Below are positions 37,595 to 46,642 of a DNA stretch of 64,000 nucleotides, piece by piece. The notes beneath the pieces are model-generated. The model was not told the origin of the DNA, made no database searches, and saw only the letters and a program-made list of their open reading frames with translations. This DNA comes from Vibrio mytili (GTDB lineage: Bacteria; Pseudomonadota; Gammaproteobacteria; Enterobacterales; Vibrionaceae), in NCBI RefSeq assembly GCF_000830505.1, contig NZ_JXOK01000065.1:62001-126000 (forward strand). The letters run 5' to 3'. The translations under genes and the position numbers were made by a program. The stretch's first letter is position 1; each line of letters starts with the position of its first letter.

Positions 37595-38218
37595 TTATAA
37601 TTCTAAGAAGTTTTGAATAAGCTTCGCGCCCGCTTTTGAAGAACGCTCTGGATGGAATTGCACACCATAATAGTTACCACTCTGAACTGCCGCTGTGAAC
37701 GGGTTACCATAGTCACATTCTGCAATAGTGTAGTCGCCAACAGGCATGGCAAAACTGTGCACGAAGTAGAAGTACTCACCTTCTTCAATGCCTTTGAAAA
37801 GCGGGTGCCCAGGTGTGGCTGAAACCGTATTCCATCCCATGTGAGGCAGTGGTAATTCGCCCGTTTGGAGGAGTTTAACTTCACCATCACACAAGCCCAA
37901 ACAATCGACTAGTTCATCCGCTTTCTGTCCTTTTTCTTGCGACACTTTACCTAGCAACTGCATACCAAGACAAATGCCGAGCAATGGCTTTTCAACCTGC
38001 TTAACCAAAGTGATAAGGTCACGTTCTTCAAGGTTCTTCATCGCTTCACTTGCTGTTCCTACACCCGGTAAGAAAAGCTTGTCTGCTGATAGCACCACTT
38101 GTGGATCCTTTGAAACGGCAACATCGTAGCCAAGACGTTCAATCGCAAATCTCACCGAAGAAACGTTGGCACAACCTGTATCGATAATGACAACTTTTTG
38201 ATCTGTCACTGTATTCAT
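37595..38218 (-). CDS. hisH: Imidazole glycerol phosphate synthase, glutaminase subunit
   Basis: Class I glutamine amidotransferase that passes ammonia to HisF. The 207-residue protein has the oxyanion motif PGVGTA, the nucleophile Cys in LGICLGMQLL, and the His-Glu pair in VQFHPERSS. The start at MNTVTDQKVVIIDTG is followed by the expected first strand. It is in operon order between hisB and hisA. Confidence 0.95.
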   Translation of the reverse strand: MNTVTDQKVVIIDTGCANVSSVRFAIERLGYDVAVSKDPQVVLSADKLFLPGVGTASEAMKNLEERDLITLVKQVEKPLLGICLGMQLLGKVSQEKGQKADELVDCLGLCDGEVKLLQTGELPLPHMGWNTVSATPGHPLFKGIEEGEYFYFVHSFAMPVGDYTIAECDYGNPFTAAVQSGNYYGVQFHPERSSKAGAKLIQNFLEL

Positions 38219-38243
38219 CTCCTGTCAAAACCTTTAGTGCGGA

Positions 38244-39317
38244 TTAAAGAACGCCTTTACTGCTTGGCAGCTCGTTGCCTTCAACTTTGATTGCTTGGCG
38301 TAAAGTACGACCGAACGCTTTAAACAGACTTTCAATGATGTGATGGTCGTTATCACCAGCCGAAGAAAGGTGCAGCGTACAAGCAAGCGTGTCAGTTAAA
38401 GAACGGAAGAAATGAACGACCATTTCCGTAGACAGGTCACCAACTTGTTCTCGACCGAAATCTGCCTCGAATTTAAGGTAAGGACGGCCTGATAAGTCTA
38501 ATGCGCACTGAGCAAGACATTCATCCATTGGTAAGCTAAAACCAAATCGGCCGATGCCTCGTTTGTCGCCCAGCGCTTCTTTTAGTGCTTGACCCAAGGC
38601 CAGTGCGGTATCTTCAACGGTGTGGTGATCATCGATGTGAAGATCCCCTTTCACCTTACATACCATTTGAAAACCACCGTGCGTTGCAATCTGATCGAGC
38701 ATGTGGTCAAAAAAGCCCATTCCTGTCGAGATATCGTTTCCACCTTGCTCGTCAAGATTAACCGTAACCTTGATATCGGTTTCTTTAGTCGTACGAACCA
38801 CTTCTGCGACGCGGGCTTTGACCGTGAGGTCTTTCAAGATTTTTTTCCAGCCCATTGTCTCTGGATTGTACTGAATACCACGAATGGCCATATTTTCAGC
38901 AAGCTGAAGATCCGTTGCTCTATCGCCAATCACTACAGAGTTTTGGAAGTCGACTTTTCCCCCCTGAAGATAGTCTTTTACCATGCCAAGTTTTGGCTTG
39001 CGGCAAGAACAATTATCTTCTTCAAAGTGAGGACAAATCAGAACATCATCAAACTTGACGCCTTGAGATTCGAAAATCTCCATCATCATGTTGTGTGGTG
39101 CATCGAAGTCTTCCTGCGGATAACTGTCCGTACCAAGACCGTCTTGGTTCGTGACCATAACGAGTCGGTATCCGGCATCCTGTAACGCGAGCAGGCTTGG
39201 AATCACATACGGCTCTAGTTTTAGTTTATCTAAACGGTCAACTTGAAAATCGATCGGCGGCTCAACAATCAGTGTGCCATCACGGTCAATGAAAAGGATT
39301 TTTTGTTGTTTGCTCAC
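38244..39317 (-). CDS. hisB: Bifunctional histidinol-phosphatase / imidazoleglycerol-phosphate dehydratase
   Basis: A fusion enzyme of 357 residues as in E. coli. The N-terminal HAD phosphatase has FIDRDGTLI (catalytic Asp10) and a zinc cluster C-x-H...CSCRKP near residues 92-104. The C-terminal dehydratase from about residue 165 has the metal-binding DHMLDQIATHGGF, DDHHTVEDTALALGQA and DNDHHIIESLFKA. A 75-nt gap with a 15-bp tandem repeat and a small hairpin separates it from hisC. Confidence 0.96.
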   Translation of the reverse strand: MSKQQKILFIDRDGTLIVEPPIDFQVDRLDKLKLEPYVIPSLLALQDAGYRLVMVTNQDGLGTDSYPQEDFDAPHNMMMEIFESQGVKFDDVLICPHFEEDNCSCRKPKLGMVKDYLQGGKVDFQNSVVIGDRATDLQLAENMAIRGIQYNPETMGWKKILKDLTVKARVAEVVRTTKETDIKVTVNLDEQGGNDISTGMGFFDHMLDQIATHGGFQMVCKVKGDLHIDDHHTVEDTALALGQALKEALGDKRGIGRFGFSLPMDECLAQCALDLSGRPYLKFEADFGREQVGDLSTEMVVHFFRSLTDTLACTLHLSSAGDNDHHIIESLFKAFGRTLRQAIKVEGNELPSSKGVL

Positions 39318-39392
39318 TAGAACATCCTTATTGCTAATCTTGTAAAACCCTCACTTCAACGTGAGGCAACGTATACTTTACGAACTTATACT

Positions 39393-40433
39393 TTACGAGT
39401 AGTAGTTCCGAATAAAACCAAGTGTTTTCTCACACTCATCACGACTACCGATGCTGATACGCACACAATTTTCAATTGGTGAGTTACGAAGAATAATTCC
39501 CGTATCCCATGCGGCTTTAAACAGTGCATCGCCATCTGGGAATTTCACAAGCAAGTAATTGCCCCAACCTTCAAATACTTGAAGCCCTTGAATCATTGAT
39601 AGCCCGACTTGTAAGTAAGCTCGATTCGCGTTGAGGTCGAGGACCTGAAACTTAGCTCGTGCCAGCCCTGCCTCTGAAAGGGCTTGAACAGCAATATCAG
39701 CCACAGGAATTGGCACTGGATAAGGGGCGATCACTTTAAGCAGAACGTTAATCAGCTCTTCATTTCCTAGAGTAAATCCACAGCGCAGACCCGCGAGCGC
39801 AAACGCTTTAGATAGCGTACGTAAAATAGCGAGATTTGGGTATTGTTCAAGCAAGTCGACGGTAGAAGCTTCAGGACAAAAATCGATGTAGGCCTCATCC
39901 ATCACGACAATGGCGCGATCTTTTGTCATTTCAAGCAATGAAACGATATCTTCTCGCTTAACCAAATTACCGGTCGGGTTATTTGGCGAACAAACAAATA
40001 CGAGTTTGACGTTGTCGAGGTTAGCTTCAATGCCAGCGAGATCCAACTGCCACTCTGAAGTCAGCGGAACGGTTTTACGCTCTACACCAATCGTCTCAGC
40101 ACTAATGGCATACATACCGTAGGTAGGCGGGCAGTAGAGAATCGCATCTTCTCCAGGCTCACAGAATGCACGAATTAACAGTTCAATCCCTTCATCCGCA
40201 CCGCGTGAGGTTAGCGTTTGTTCTGGCTTTACACCAGCGTACGCCGCATAAGCTGCGATCAGCTCTTGAGGTTGACACTCACTGTAACGATTGAGACGAG
40301 CAAAATCCGTTTTATAATCATTGTCAAATGGCGACTCGTTTGCGTTGAGCCACACATCACCACTACCACCAATTCGGCGAGCCGACAAATAAGGTGTCAG
40401 TTGTTGAACTTGTTTTCGTGCTAGCTTTTCCAT
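39393..40433 (-). CDS. hisC: Histidinol-phosphate aminotransferase
   Basis: PLP-dependent aminotransferase of 346 residues acting at step 7. Motifs are LNANESPF, SRGADEGIELLIRAF, CSPNNPTGN, DEAYIDF and the Schiff-base lysine in LRTLSKAFALAGLRCG. Its stop codon falls within a 15-bp tandem duplication (39370-39399), so the TAA and flanking bases occur twice. Confidence 0.95.
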   Translation of the reverse strand: MEKLARKQVQQLTPYLSARRIGGSGDVWLNANESPFDNDYKTDFARLNRYSECQPQELIAAYAAYAGVKPEQTLTSRGADEGIELLIRAFCEPGEDAILYCPPTYGMYAISAETIGVERKTVPLTSEWQLDLAGIEANLDNVKLVFVCSPNNPTGNLVKREDIVSLLEMTKDRAIVVMDEAYIDFCPEASTVDLLEQYPNLAILRTLSKAFALAGLRCGFTLGNEELINVLLKVIAPYPVPIPVADIAVQALSEAGLARAKFQVLDLNANRAYLQVGLSMIQGLQVFEGWGNYLLVKFPDGDALFKAAWDTGIILRNSPIENCVRISIGSRDECEKTLGFIRNYYS

Positions 40434-40449
40434 TTTATTCGCCTTCTTG

Positions 40450-41742
40450 TTACTTATTCGCCAGCTTCTCGACGCGGATGGTTACCGCACGTTTGTGCGC
40501 ATCCAAGCCTTCTGCTTCTGCCATAGTGACAACCGTTGGAGCTAAATTTTTAAGCCCTTCTTCTGAGAGTTCTTGCACCGTCATTCTTTTCGAGAAATCA
40601 GCTAAACCTAGACTCGAATAAGTACGCGTATAACCGTATGTAGGCAGAACGTGGTTGGTTCCCGATGCATAATCACCTGCAGACTCCGGAGACCAGTTCC
40701 CTAAGAAGATAGAACCAGCGTTGTCCAATAATGGCAGCAATTCACGAGGATTTTTGGTTTGTACGATTAAGTGCTCAGGACCGTAGTAGTTAGAGATTGA
40801 AACCGCTTGAGTCAATGACTCAGAGATAATGATCAGACTTGAAGCCAGTGCTTTCTCTGCGATGTCCGCACGAGATAATTGTTTTAACTGGCGTTGTACA
40901 GCGTCCGTGACTTGATCGGCAATAATGGCAGATGGTGTAACAAGGACAACTTGTGAGTCAGGTCCGTGTTCCGCTTGGCTAAGAAGGTCTGCAGCAATGA
41001 AATCAGCGTCTGCGGTGTCATCAGCAAGCACCAATACTTCCGATGGGCCTGCTGGCATATCAATAGCGGCACCTCGGAAATCGTTACTCACTTGGCGTTT
41101 TGCTTCCGTGACATACGCATTACCAGGACCGAATATTTTATCGACTTTAGAAACCGTTTCAGTGCCGTAAGCCATGGCAGCGACAGCTTGACCACCACCT
41201 ACATTATACACTTCATCAATACCACAAAGTTTCGCTACATATAGGATTTCATCAGCGATCGGCGGCGGAGAACAAAGAACCACCTTTTGGCATCCTGCGA
41301 TCTTAGATGGCACCCCAAGCATCAGCACGGTTGATGGCAACGGCGCACTACCACCTGGAATATACAAACCCACCTTCTGAATAGGTCGAGTTATCTGCTC
41401 ACACACCACACCTGGCTGAGTTTCGACTCTAAGCGCTTGCGGGATTTGAGCTTTATGGAACTTGGCGATGTTTGCGTAAGCCTGCTCCAACGCTTCTTTC
41501 ATTTGCTCGGATAGACGTTCGGACGCATCATTAATTTCTTGGGACGACACTCGAATAGAATCGGGTTTCACGCCGTCAAACTTCTCTGTTAGCTCAGTGA
41601 GAGCTGCGTCTCCTTCACTACGAACTTTTTTTATTACCTCAGCAACCGCTGCGGTAATGTTCGCACCTTCTGTAATGGCCGGACGCTCTAAAATAGCATC
41701 TTGCTGTGCTTCACTCAGTGATTGCCAAACAACCGTTCTCAT
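40450..41742 (-). CDS. hisD: Histidinol dehydrogenase
   Basis: Catalyses the last two oxidations to histidine, NAD- and zinc-dependent. The 430-residue protein has VGLYIPGGSAPLPSTVLM, IFGPGNAYVTEAKRQV, the catalytic-site segment LLSQAEHGPDSQVVLVTPS, and the Glu-His motif ISNYYGPEHL. It lies 5 nt after hisG and 16 nt before hisC. Confidence 0.96.
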   Translation of the reverse strand: MRTVVWQSLSEAQQDAILERPAITEGANITAAVAEVIKKVRSEGDAALTELTEKFDGVKPDSIRVSSQEINDASERLSEQMKEALEQAYANIAKFHKAQIPQALRVETQPGVVCEQITRPIQKVGLYIPGGSAPLPSTVLMLGVPSKIAGCQKVVLCSPPPIADEILYVAKLCGIDEVYNVGGGQAVAAMAYGTETVSKVDKIFGPGNAYVTEAKRQVSNDFRGAAIDMPAGPSEVLVLADDTADADFIAADLLSQAEHGPDSQVVLVTPSAIIADQVTDAVQRQLKQLSRADIAEKALASSLIIISESLTQAVSISNYYGPEHLIVQTKNPRELLPLLDNAGSIFLGNWSPESAGDYASGTNHVLPTYGYTRTYSSLGLADFSKRMTVQELSEEGLKNLAPTVVTMAEAEGLDAHKRAVTIRVEKLANK

Positions 41743-41747
41743 CTCGA

Positions 41748-42644
41748 TTACTCCATCATTTTTTCAATTGGTAACACTAAGATAGAGCTTGCGCCCAATT
41801 CTTTTAGCTGCTCCATTGTTTCCCAGAACAAATTCTCAGAGCTCACCAAGTGAACCGCCATTTTTTGCTTGTCTGACGATAATGGTAATACGGTAGGGTC
41901 TTCTGCGCCTGGCAATAGTGCTTTAATTTGCTCAAGCTTCTCTGCTGGAGCATGTAACATGATGTATTTCGATTCTTTCGCCTGTTGAACACCGTGCATA
42001 CGAGTAAGTAGCTTTTCGATTAGCGCTGTTTTATCTGCATCGAATTCGCCCATACGTTGGATAAGTGTTGCCTTTGATTTAAAAATCACTTCTGCTTCTT
42101 TTAAACCATTCGCTTCTAGCGTCGCCCCTGTTGATACTAAATCAGCAATCGCATCTGCAAGGCCTGCACGTGGCGCAACTTCTACAGAACCTGTAAGCAT
42201 ACAAGTAGAGAATGGTACACCCGCTTCATCCATGTACGCTTTAAGCAGGTGTGGGTAGGTTGTTGCAATACGTTTCCCCGCTAAATCTTGTGGGCCGTTG
42301 TATTCTTCATCTTTGTTAATAGCGATAGACAAACGACAACCACCAAAGTCAAGGCGACGAAGTTGGACAAACTCACATGCCTCGCCCTGTGCTTTGCGAT
42401 CTAAACGCACTTCTTCTAGCTCGTTTTCGCCAATGAAGCCTAGGTCAACGACACCGTCCATTACCAAACCAGGAATGTCGTCGTCACGTACGAGCAACAA
42501 ATCAATTGGCATATTTTCTGAATGAACCACAAGGCGCTCACCCACCAGATTAAATTTAACACCACATTGTTTAAGTAAAGCTTGGCTTTCTTTGCTCAAG
42601 CGACCTTTTTTCTGGATTGCAATTCTTAAGCGTTGTTTTTGCAT
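41748..42644 (-). CDS. hisG: ATP phosphoribosyltransferase
   Basis: First, feedback-regulated enzyme of histidine synthesis. The 298-residue long form contains the C-terminal ACT-like regulatory domain. It begins MQKQRLRIAIQKKGRLSKES; an AAGGA site lies 7 nt upstream, so the start seven codons further up was rejected. The PRPP loop is around DLVSTGATLEANGL. It is the first structural gene after the leader and attenuator. Confidence 0.96.
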   Translation of the reverse strand: MQKQRLRIAIQKKGRLSKESQALLKQCGVKFNLVGERLVVHSENMPIDLLLVRDDDIPGLVMDGVVDLGFIGENELEEVRLDRKAQGEACEFVQLRRLDFGGCRLSIAINKDEEYNGPQDLAGKRIATTYPHLLKAYMDEAGVPFSTCMLTGSVEVAPRAGLADAIADLVSTGATLEANGLKEAEVIFKSKATLIQRMGEFDADKTALIEKLLTRMHGVQQAKESKYIMLHAPAEKLEQIKALLPGAEDPTVLPLSSDKQKMAVHLVSSENLFWETMEQLKELGASSILVLPIEKMME

Positions 42645-42694
42645 TAGTTTGTCCTTGTGTAACAAATTGATAATTAAGTATTTTTTAAACCAAA

Positions 42695-42737
42695 AAACGA
42701 AAAAACCCTCGGAAGATGTTAGTCTCCCGAGGGTTTA
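42695..42737 (-). terminator. his attenuator terminator
   Basis: The minus strand has stem AACCCTCGG / CCGAGGGTT with a 14-nt loop and then GTTTTTTCG. Upstream segments with GGGAG and CTCCC (42755-42805) can form alternative hairpins, as expected of an attenuator. Confidence 0.92.
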
Positions 42738-42810
42738 AATCTAAAATTCTTTGGATTTTTAACCTCCGGGAGTTTCCTGCCTCCCGGGTATGCGTACATC
42801 TCCCGAAAGA

Positions 42811-42843
42811 CTACCTTGGGTGATGATGGTGATGAATGTTCAT
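42811..42843 (-). CDS. hisL: his operon leader peptide
   Basis: A 10-codon frame reading MNIHHHHHPR, with five consecutive His codons. It lies 74 nt upstream of the attenuator stem. Ribosome stalling on these His codons when charged tRNA-His is scarce should favour the antiterminator. The peptide is shorter than the 16-residue E. coli leader with seven His. Confidence 0.93.
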   Translation of the reverse strand: MNIHHHHHPR

Positions 42844-43160
42844 GACGAATTTACGCATACTTATTTAAGCTCAGTTGTTTTGCTTTGATAGTAGTCACAC
42901 TAACCAAGGATTCTGTTTTTTTCAAGACCGAATTTCATCTTTTCTTGCCATTTTTAACTAAAAATACGTATGTATCTAATTTTAAAGCATTTATTTTTTA
43001 CTTAAACGGAAATAGTTCAACGCGTTGGACTTATCAATACCCGCCATGTGGTACATTGATAAATCCATTTAAATCTTTTTAAAACAATAATTTATTTCAC
43101 GCCCTTATTTAGTTAACCACTTTATCAATTAAAAGACACCCTCTCATTAATGAGATGCAT
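42844..43160. other. Upstream region of his operon
   Basis: About 315 bases of AT-rich sequence between the his leader and the terminator of the NhaC-type gene. It must contain the his promoter on the minus strand. A palindrome CTCATTAATGAG lies at 43143-43154. No gene is seen; a 65-codon plus-strand frame here is low-complexity AT-rich. Confidence 0.5.
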
Positions 43161-43162
43161 CA

Positions 43163-43199
43163 TTCAAAAAAAAGCTCCGCTAGTTACTAGCGGAGCTTC
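43163..43199 (-). terminator. Terminator of the NhaC-type antiporter gene
   Basis: A 12-bp perfect stem AAGCTCCGCTAG / CTAGCGGAGCTT with a TTA loop; the minus strand continues into an uninterrupted T-run. Confidence 0.93.
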
Positions 43200-43260
43200 C
43201 TCTTTAAAACAACTCGTTGTTAACCTGAATGGTTCAGGCTATCTAAGTGGCGGATTTAGA

Positions 43261-44862
43261 TTATACGTTCTGGTATGACGCCATCTTTGATCTCGACATC
43301 CATGAGAGTACTGTACATACCACAACAAACGAGATTGAAGCTGCTGCAAACGAGATAGCAATTGATGCGGTCATACCCAAAGCAATAAAGCCAATACAGG
43401 AAACCAAAGCCACAGACAGCGCATACGGCAACTGGGTGGAAACGTGATCGATGTGATTACAGCGAGCACCGGTGGATGACAAAATCGTCGTATCTGAAAT
43501 AGGTGAACAGTGGTCGCCAAATACAGAACCTGCCAATACTGCGCTCAACATCGGCAACATAAGAGCAACGTCTGTAGCACCGGCCATGTCACCTGCGATA
43601 GGTAGCATGATACCGAAAGTTCCCCAAGAGGTACCGGTTGAGAATGCCATTAATCCAGACAGCAAGAAAAGAATCACGGGTAACCAATGCGGATTGATAT
43701 TACCTTGAGCCAAGGTTGATAGATATGAGCCCGTTTTCATGTCACCAATTACAGAACCTATCGTCCAAGCAAACACGAGGATCAAAATAGCGCCAAACAT
43801 TGATTTTGCACCAATCCATAGTGTGCGCCCAATTTCGCTCATCGGTATACCCTGTTTAACAACAGTAAATAAACCCACAGCTAGACCGAATAAACTACCG
43901 TAAATAAGAGAAGTACCGACATCGGTATTCTCAAATGCGCCAAGCAATGCGAACGATTGACCATCAGCGGCCAAAGCTTGGCCACCGGTGTAAAGCATAG
44001 AAGCCACTGTGGCAACAATGAGCGTGACGATTGGAAGTACAAGATCAGAAACTTTGCCCTTTTCACTTTCACGAATATCCAGCTCTTCATTAAGATCATG
44101 CGCTTCTTGTGCATCGTTTTCTTTGTCATGATCAAAGCCCCGACCTTGCGAGGCTGAGATTTCATGCTCACGCATCTTACCAATATCTAAACCAAACCAC
44201 GCGACCGCAAACACCATCAGCAAAGCGAACACGGCGTAAAAGTTCATCGGAATTAAACGAACGTAAGCGCCGAGCGCTGAATACTCAGTGATACCGTGAG
44301 AAACCAAAATACCGCCAATGATAGTAATAATGTATGCGCCCCAGCTAGACGCAGGCATGATCACACACATTGGAGCTGCGGTTGAGTCCAAAATGTAGGC
44401 GAGCTTGGCACGAGAGACATAGAAACGGTCAGTCACCGGACGAGAGATAGCGCCAACAGCAAGGCTATTAAAGTAATCATCGACAAAAATGAACACACCT
44501 AAACAGGCCGCAAGAAGTTTAGAGCCGCGTTTACTTTTCACTCGAGACTGTGCCCATTCCGCAAACGCACGAGTACCACCGGATAACGTTAGCAAAGCGG
44601 TTGTCATTCCCAATAGAATAAGGAATCCAACAATACTCATATTCCAAGTGTTTAAGCCACCATCTTCAATAAAAACAGAAGTAACTTTCGAGCCAACATA
44701 ACCAGCACTATCACCAATAGACCAGCTGTTAAGCAATATCGCGCCTAGCACAATACCAACGCCTAAAGAAATGAGTACACGTCGAGTTAGAATCGCTAAT
44801 GTCAGTGCAACTATCGGTGGCAATAACGAAACAGGAGATGTAGAAAAATCGATTAAATTCAT
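43261..44862 (-). CDS. NhaC-family Na+/H+ antiporter
   Basis: A 533-residue membrane protein with about 11-13 hydrophobic segments. Family-specific blocks are FVDDYFNSLAVGAISRPVTDRF, DSTAAPMCVIMPASSWGAYI, FSTGTSWGTFGIMLPIAGDMA and VFGDHCSPISDTTILSSTGA. A hydrophilic acidic loop around residues 225-265 is rich in Asp, Glu and His. It was started at MNLIDFSTSPVSLLPPIVAL; 17 more in-frame upstream codons lack a ribosome-binding site and family similarity. The gene is monocistronic. Sodium/proton exchange is inferred from the family; amino-acid antiporters of related folds are an alternative. Confidence 0.88.
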   Translation of the reverse strand: MNLIDFSTSPVSLLPPIVALTLAILTRRVLISLGVGIVLGAILLNSWSIGDSAGYVGSKVTSVFIEDGGLNTWNMSIVGFLILLGMTTALLTLSGGTRAFAEWAQSRVKSKRGSKLLAACLGVFIFVDDYFNSLAVGAISRPVTDRFYVSRAKLAYILDSTAAPMCVIMPASSWGAYIITIIGGILVSHGITEYSALGAYVRLIPMNFYAVFALLMVFAVAWFGLDIGKMREHEISASQGRGFDHDKENDAQEAHDLNEELDIRESEKGKVSDLVLPIVTLIVATVASMLYTGGQALAADGQSFALLGAFENTDVGTSLIYGSLFGLAVGLFTVVKQGIPMSEIGRTLWIGAKSMFGAILILVFAWTIGSVIGDMKTGSYLSTLAQGNINPHWLPVILFLLSGLMAFSTGTSWGTFGIMLPIAGDMAGATDVALMLPMLSAVLAGSVFGDHCSPISDTTILSSTGARCNHIDHVSTQLPYALSVALVSCIGFIALGMTASIAISFAAASISFVVVCTVLSWMSRSKMASYQNV

Positions 44863-46148
44863 GATCTTCAAAAACCAAAGTTTGGCTAGAGATCTACTGC
44901 AGACAAGCCACACTGCTTAAAGCCGTATACTTAAAGACAGCGTGCTCTGTTGAACATAGCGACAGGGAAGTGAACACTCCACCCAACCCTACAGTAGCGC
45001 TCCATAGTTTAAAAATATATATCCAAAAAATGTAACAGTAATCGGCTTGAGGCAGGTTAACTTGGTTTGCAGGCGCGGCAACAACGATGCTCTGAGTTCG
45101 AGCCTCAAGTCGTTGAAAGTATGCAAGCCAAGATAACCCAATCAAAACTCTGTATTCTGACTTTTTGGGCATAGCACTATGGCAGTGTTGTTCCTTTCGG
45201 AGACAACCCCAGCAAATTGCGTTGATGGGCAATGTGCTTCGGCAACCTTCGCCTTTCACTATTATTCTTTGGCATCACCCCAATAATAGCTACTCTTCGA
45301 GATTGCGCCTCTACGGCAATAACAAACAATGAACCGTTAATTACACAAATTAACAACAAATTATCTGCTATGTTGCTTCAGGTGGGCGTCATTGTACTTA
45401 TCGTGAGTCCCAATGCAACATATCAAACCTATTTAGGCGAACAAATGACCACACGACCGCCACCTCCTACTCTCTGTGATATATATACTCATCTACAGAA
45501 CAGTTCAATCCTTAGACATCGACTGATAATTTATTTGTATAGGGGGATTAGTAAGTTATTTTCTATGCACTAAAAGATAGTTACAATTTTCGCTACTAGT
45601 CCTCTAACGTTACTCTGTTAGATTATGCAACTCCGCTATCCAGACTGCACGTCAGATAAATCTTACAATAACGGCAAAAAGTGTTGTTAATACATTCATT
45701 ACTATCAACGTTCAAAAAAAATCATAAATAAAGCGTCTGTTTTCATTTTTGGAAGTATTATACCCAAGTAACCTTTAGATGTTCTCACCAAGAACGAGTT
45801 TTATTCGGTCCTATGCTGCGTTACTGATTCACTACGTAGAATGACTATGTCTTCAAATCAGTGCCTTGCCTAAGAGGGAATAAGTTCTCGCTGAGCCAGC
45901 ACTTTGAGATTACTTGGCATAGATAACACAACTTTTTATGTCTACTTTGGTTGCTTTATAGTTAATTAATATTAATAGCGTCAAAAAATGGCCAAATTTA
46001 AACAAAAACATGATTTAGTATTTGCACATAAGCAAAAGATAAAGTTAAATATAAGGACTTTATCTATTTTAATTGGCTTTATCTTGTCGTAACAAAATAT
46101 GTCACGATATAACGCCAAAAAAACACTCACCTATTAATAGGAATCGTT
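44863..46148. other. Long AT-rich intergenic region upstream of hns
   Basis: Nearly 1.3 kb between the antiporter and hns with no gene I can support. Possible frames at 44894-45259 (minus) and 45232-45573 (plus) overlap each other, lack ribosome-binding sites and resemble no family. The region holds a foldback repeat at 45758-45925. The last 200 bases upstream of hns are very AT-rich, as expected for an autoregulated H-NS promoter. Confidence 0.6.
45758..45925. repeat. Foldback (MITE-like) interspersed repeat
   Basis: A 168-bp imperfect palindrome. The ends CCAAGTAACCT (left) and the inverse of AGATTACTTGG (right) form terminal inverted repeats. Inner arms match (ACGAGTTTTATTC against GAATAAGTTCTCGCT), as does a central ACTGATT / AATCAGT pair. 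It encodes no protein. The same ends are familiar from repeats common in vibrio intergenic DNA, and a partial end lies at 31767. Confidence 0.75.
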
Positions 46149-46556
46149 ATGTCTGAGCTGACAAAAACACTTCTAAATATCCGTAGCCTTCGTGCATTTT
46201 CTCGTGAGCTAACTCTAGAACAGTTAGAAGAAGCTCTAGATAAACTTACTACTGTAGTAGAAGAACGCAGAGAATCTGAAGAAGCTGAGCGTGCAGCACA
46301 AGCAGAGCAAGAAGCGAAGTTGGCCGAAATTGCAGAGAAAATTGCACAAGACGGTATCGACGTTGAAGCGCTTATTAATGCACTGTCTGGCGAAACTAAG
46401 ACTAAAACAAAATCTAAGCGCGCCCCTCGCCCTGCAAAATACAAGTACACAGATTCAAATGGTCAAGAAAAAACGTGGACAGGCCAAGGCCGCACACCAT
46501 CTGCAATTCAAGAGCAACTTGATGCAGGTAAATCACTTGACGATTTCCTAATCTAA
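46149..46556 (+). CDS. hns: H-NS-family nucleoid protein
   Basis: Global silencer that binds AT-rich, often foreign, DNA. The 135 residues match the family: an N-terminal oligomerisation coiled coil (LEEALDKLTTVVEERRESEEAERAAQ), a basic linker (TKTKSKRAPRPAKYKY) and the C-terminal DNA-binding loop TWTGQGRTPSAIQEQ, a close match to the TWTGQGRTP core. It corresponds to VicH of V. cholerae, also next to gsk. Its long AT-rich upstream region suggests autoregulation. Confidence 0.96.
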   Translation: MSELTKTLLNIRSLRAFSRELTLEQLEEALDKLTTVVEERRESEEAERAAQAEQEAKLAEIAEKIAQDGIDVEALINALSGETKTKTKSKRAPRPAKYKYTDSNGQEKTWTGQGRTPSAIQEQLDAGKSLDDFLI

Positions 46557-46578
46557 TTAGTGAATTGGTCAGTTATAT

Positions 46579-46610
46579 AAAAAAGGCTCCTTCTGGAGCC
46601 TTTTTTATTT
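46579..46610. terminator. Bidirectional terminator, hns / gsk
   Basis: AAAAAAGGCTCC-TTCT-GGAGCCTTTTTT. It is symmetric with T-runs on both strands and lies between the convergent hns and gsk genes. Confidence 0.93.
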
Positions 46611-46642
46611 GTTTATTGTAACCTCATACCGCCTGAGGTGAA

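Noticed and set aside
38589..39185. 198-codon plus-strand frame opposite hisB
   Set aside because: hisB is complete and conserved on the other strand; this frame has no family features.
42885..43082. 65-codon frame in the his promoter region
   Set aside because: Phe/Lys/Asn-rich translation of AT-rich DNA with no start signal.
45232..45573. 113-codon frame upstream of hns
   Set aside because: No ribosome-binding site, no recognised family, and overlap with an equally weak minus-strand frame at 44894-45259.
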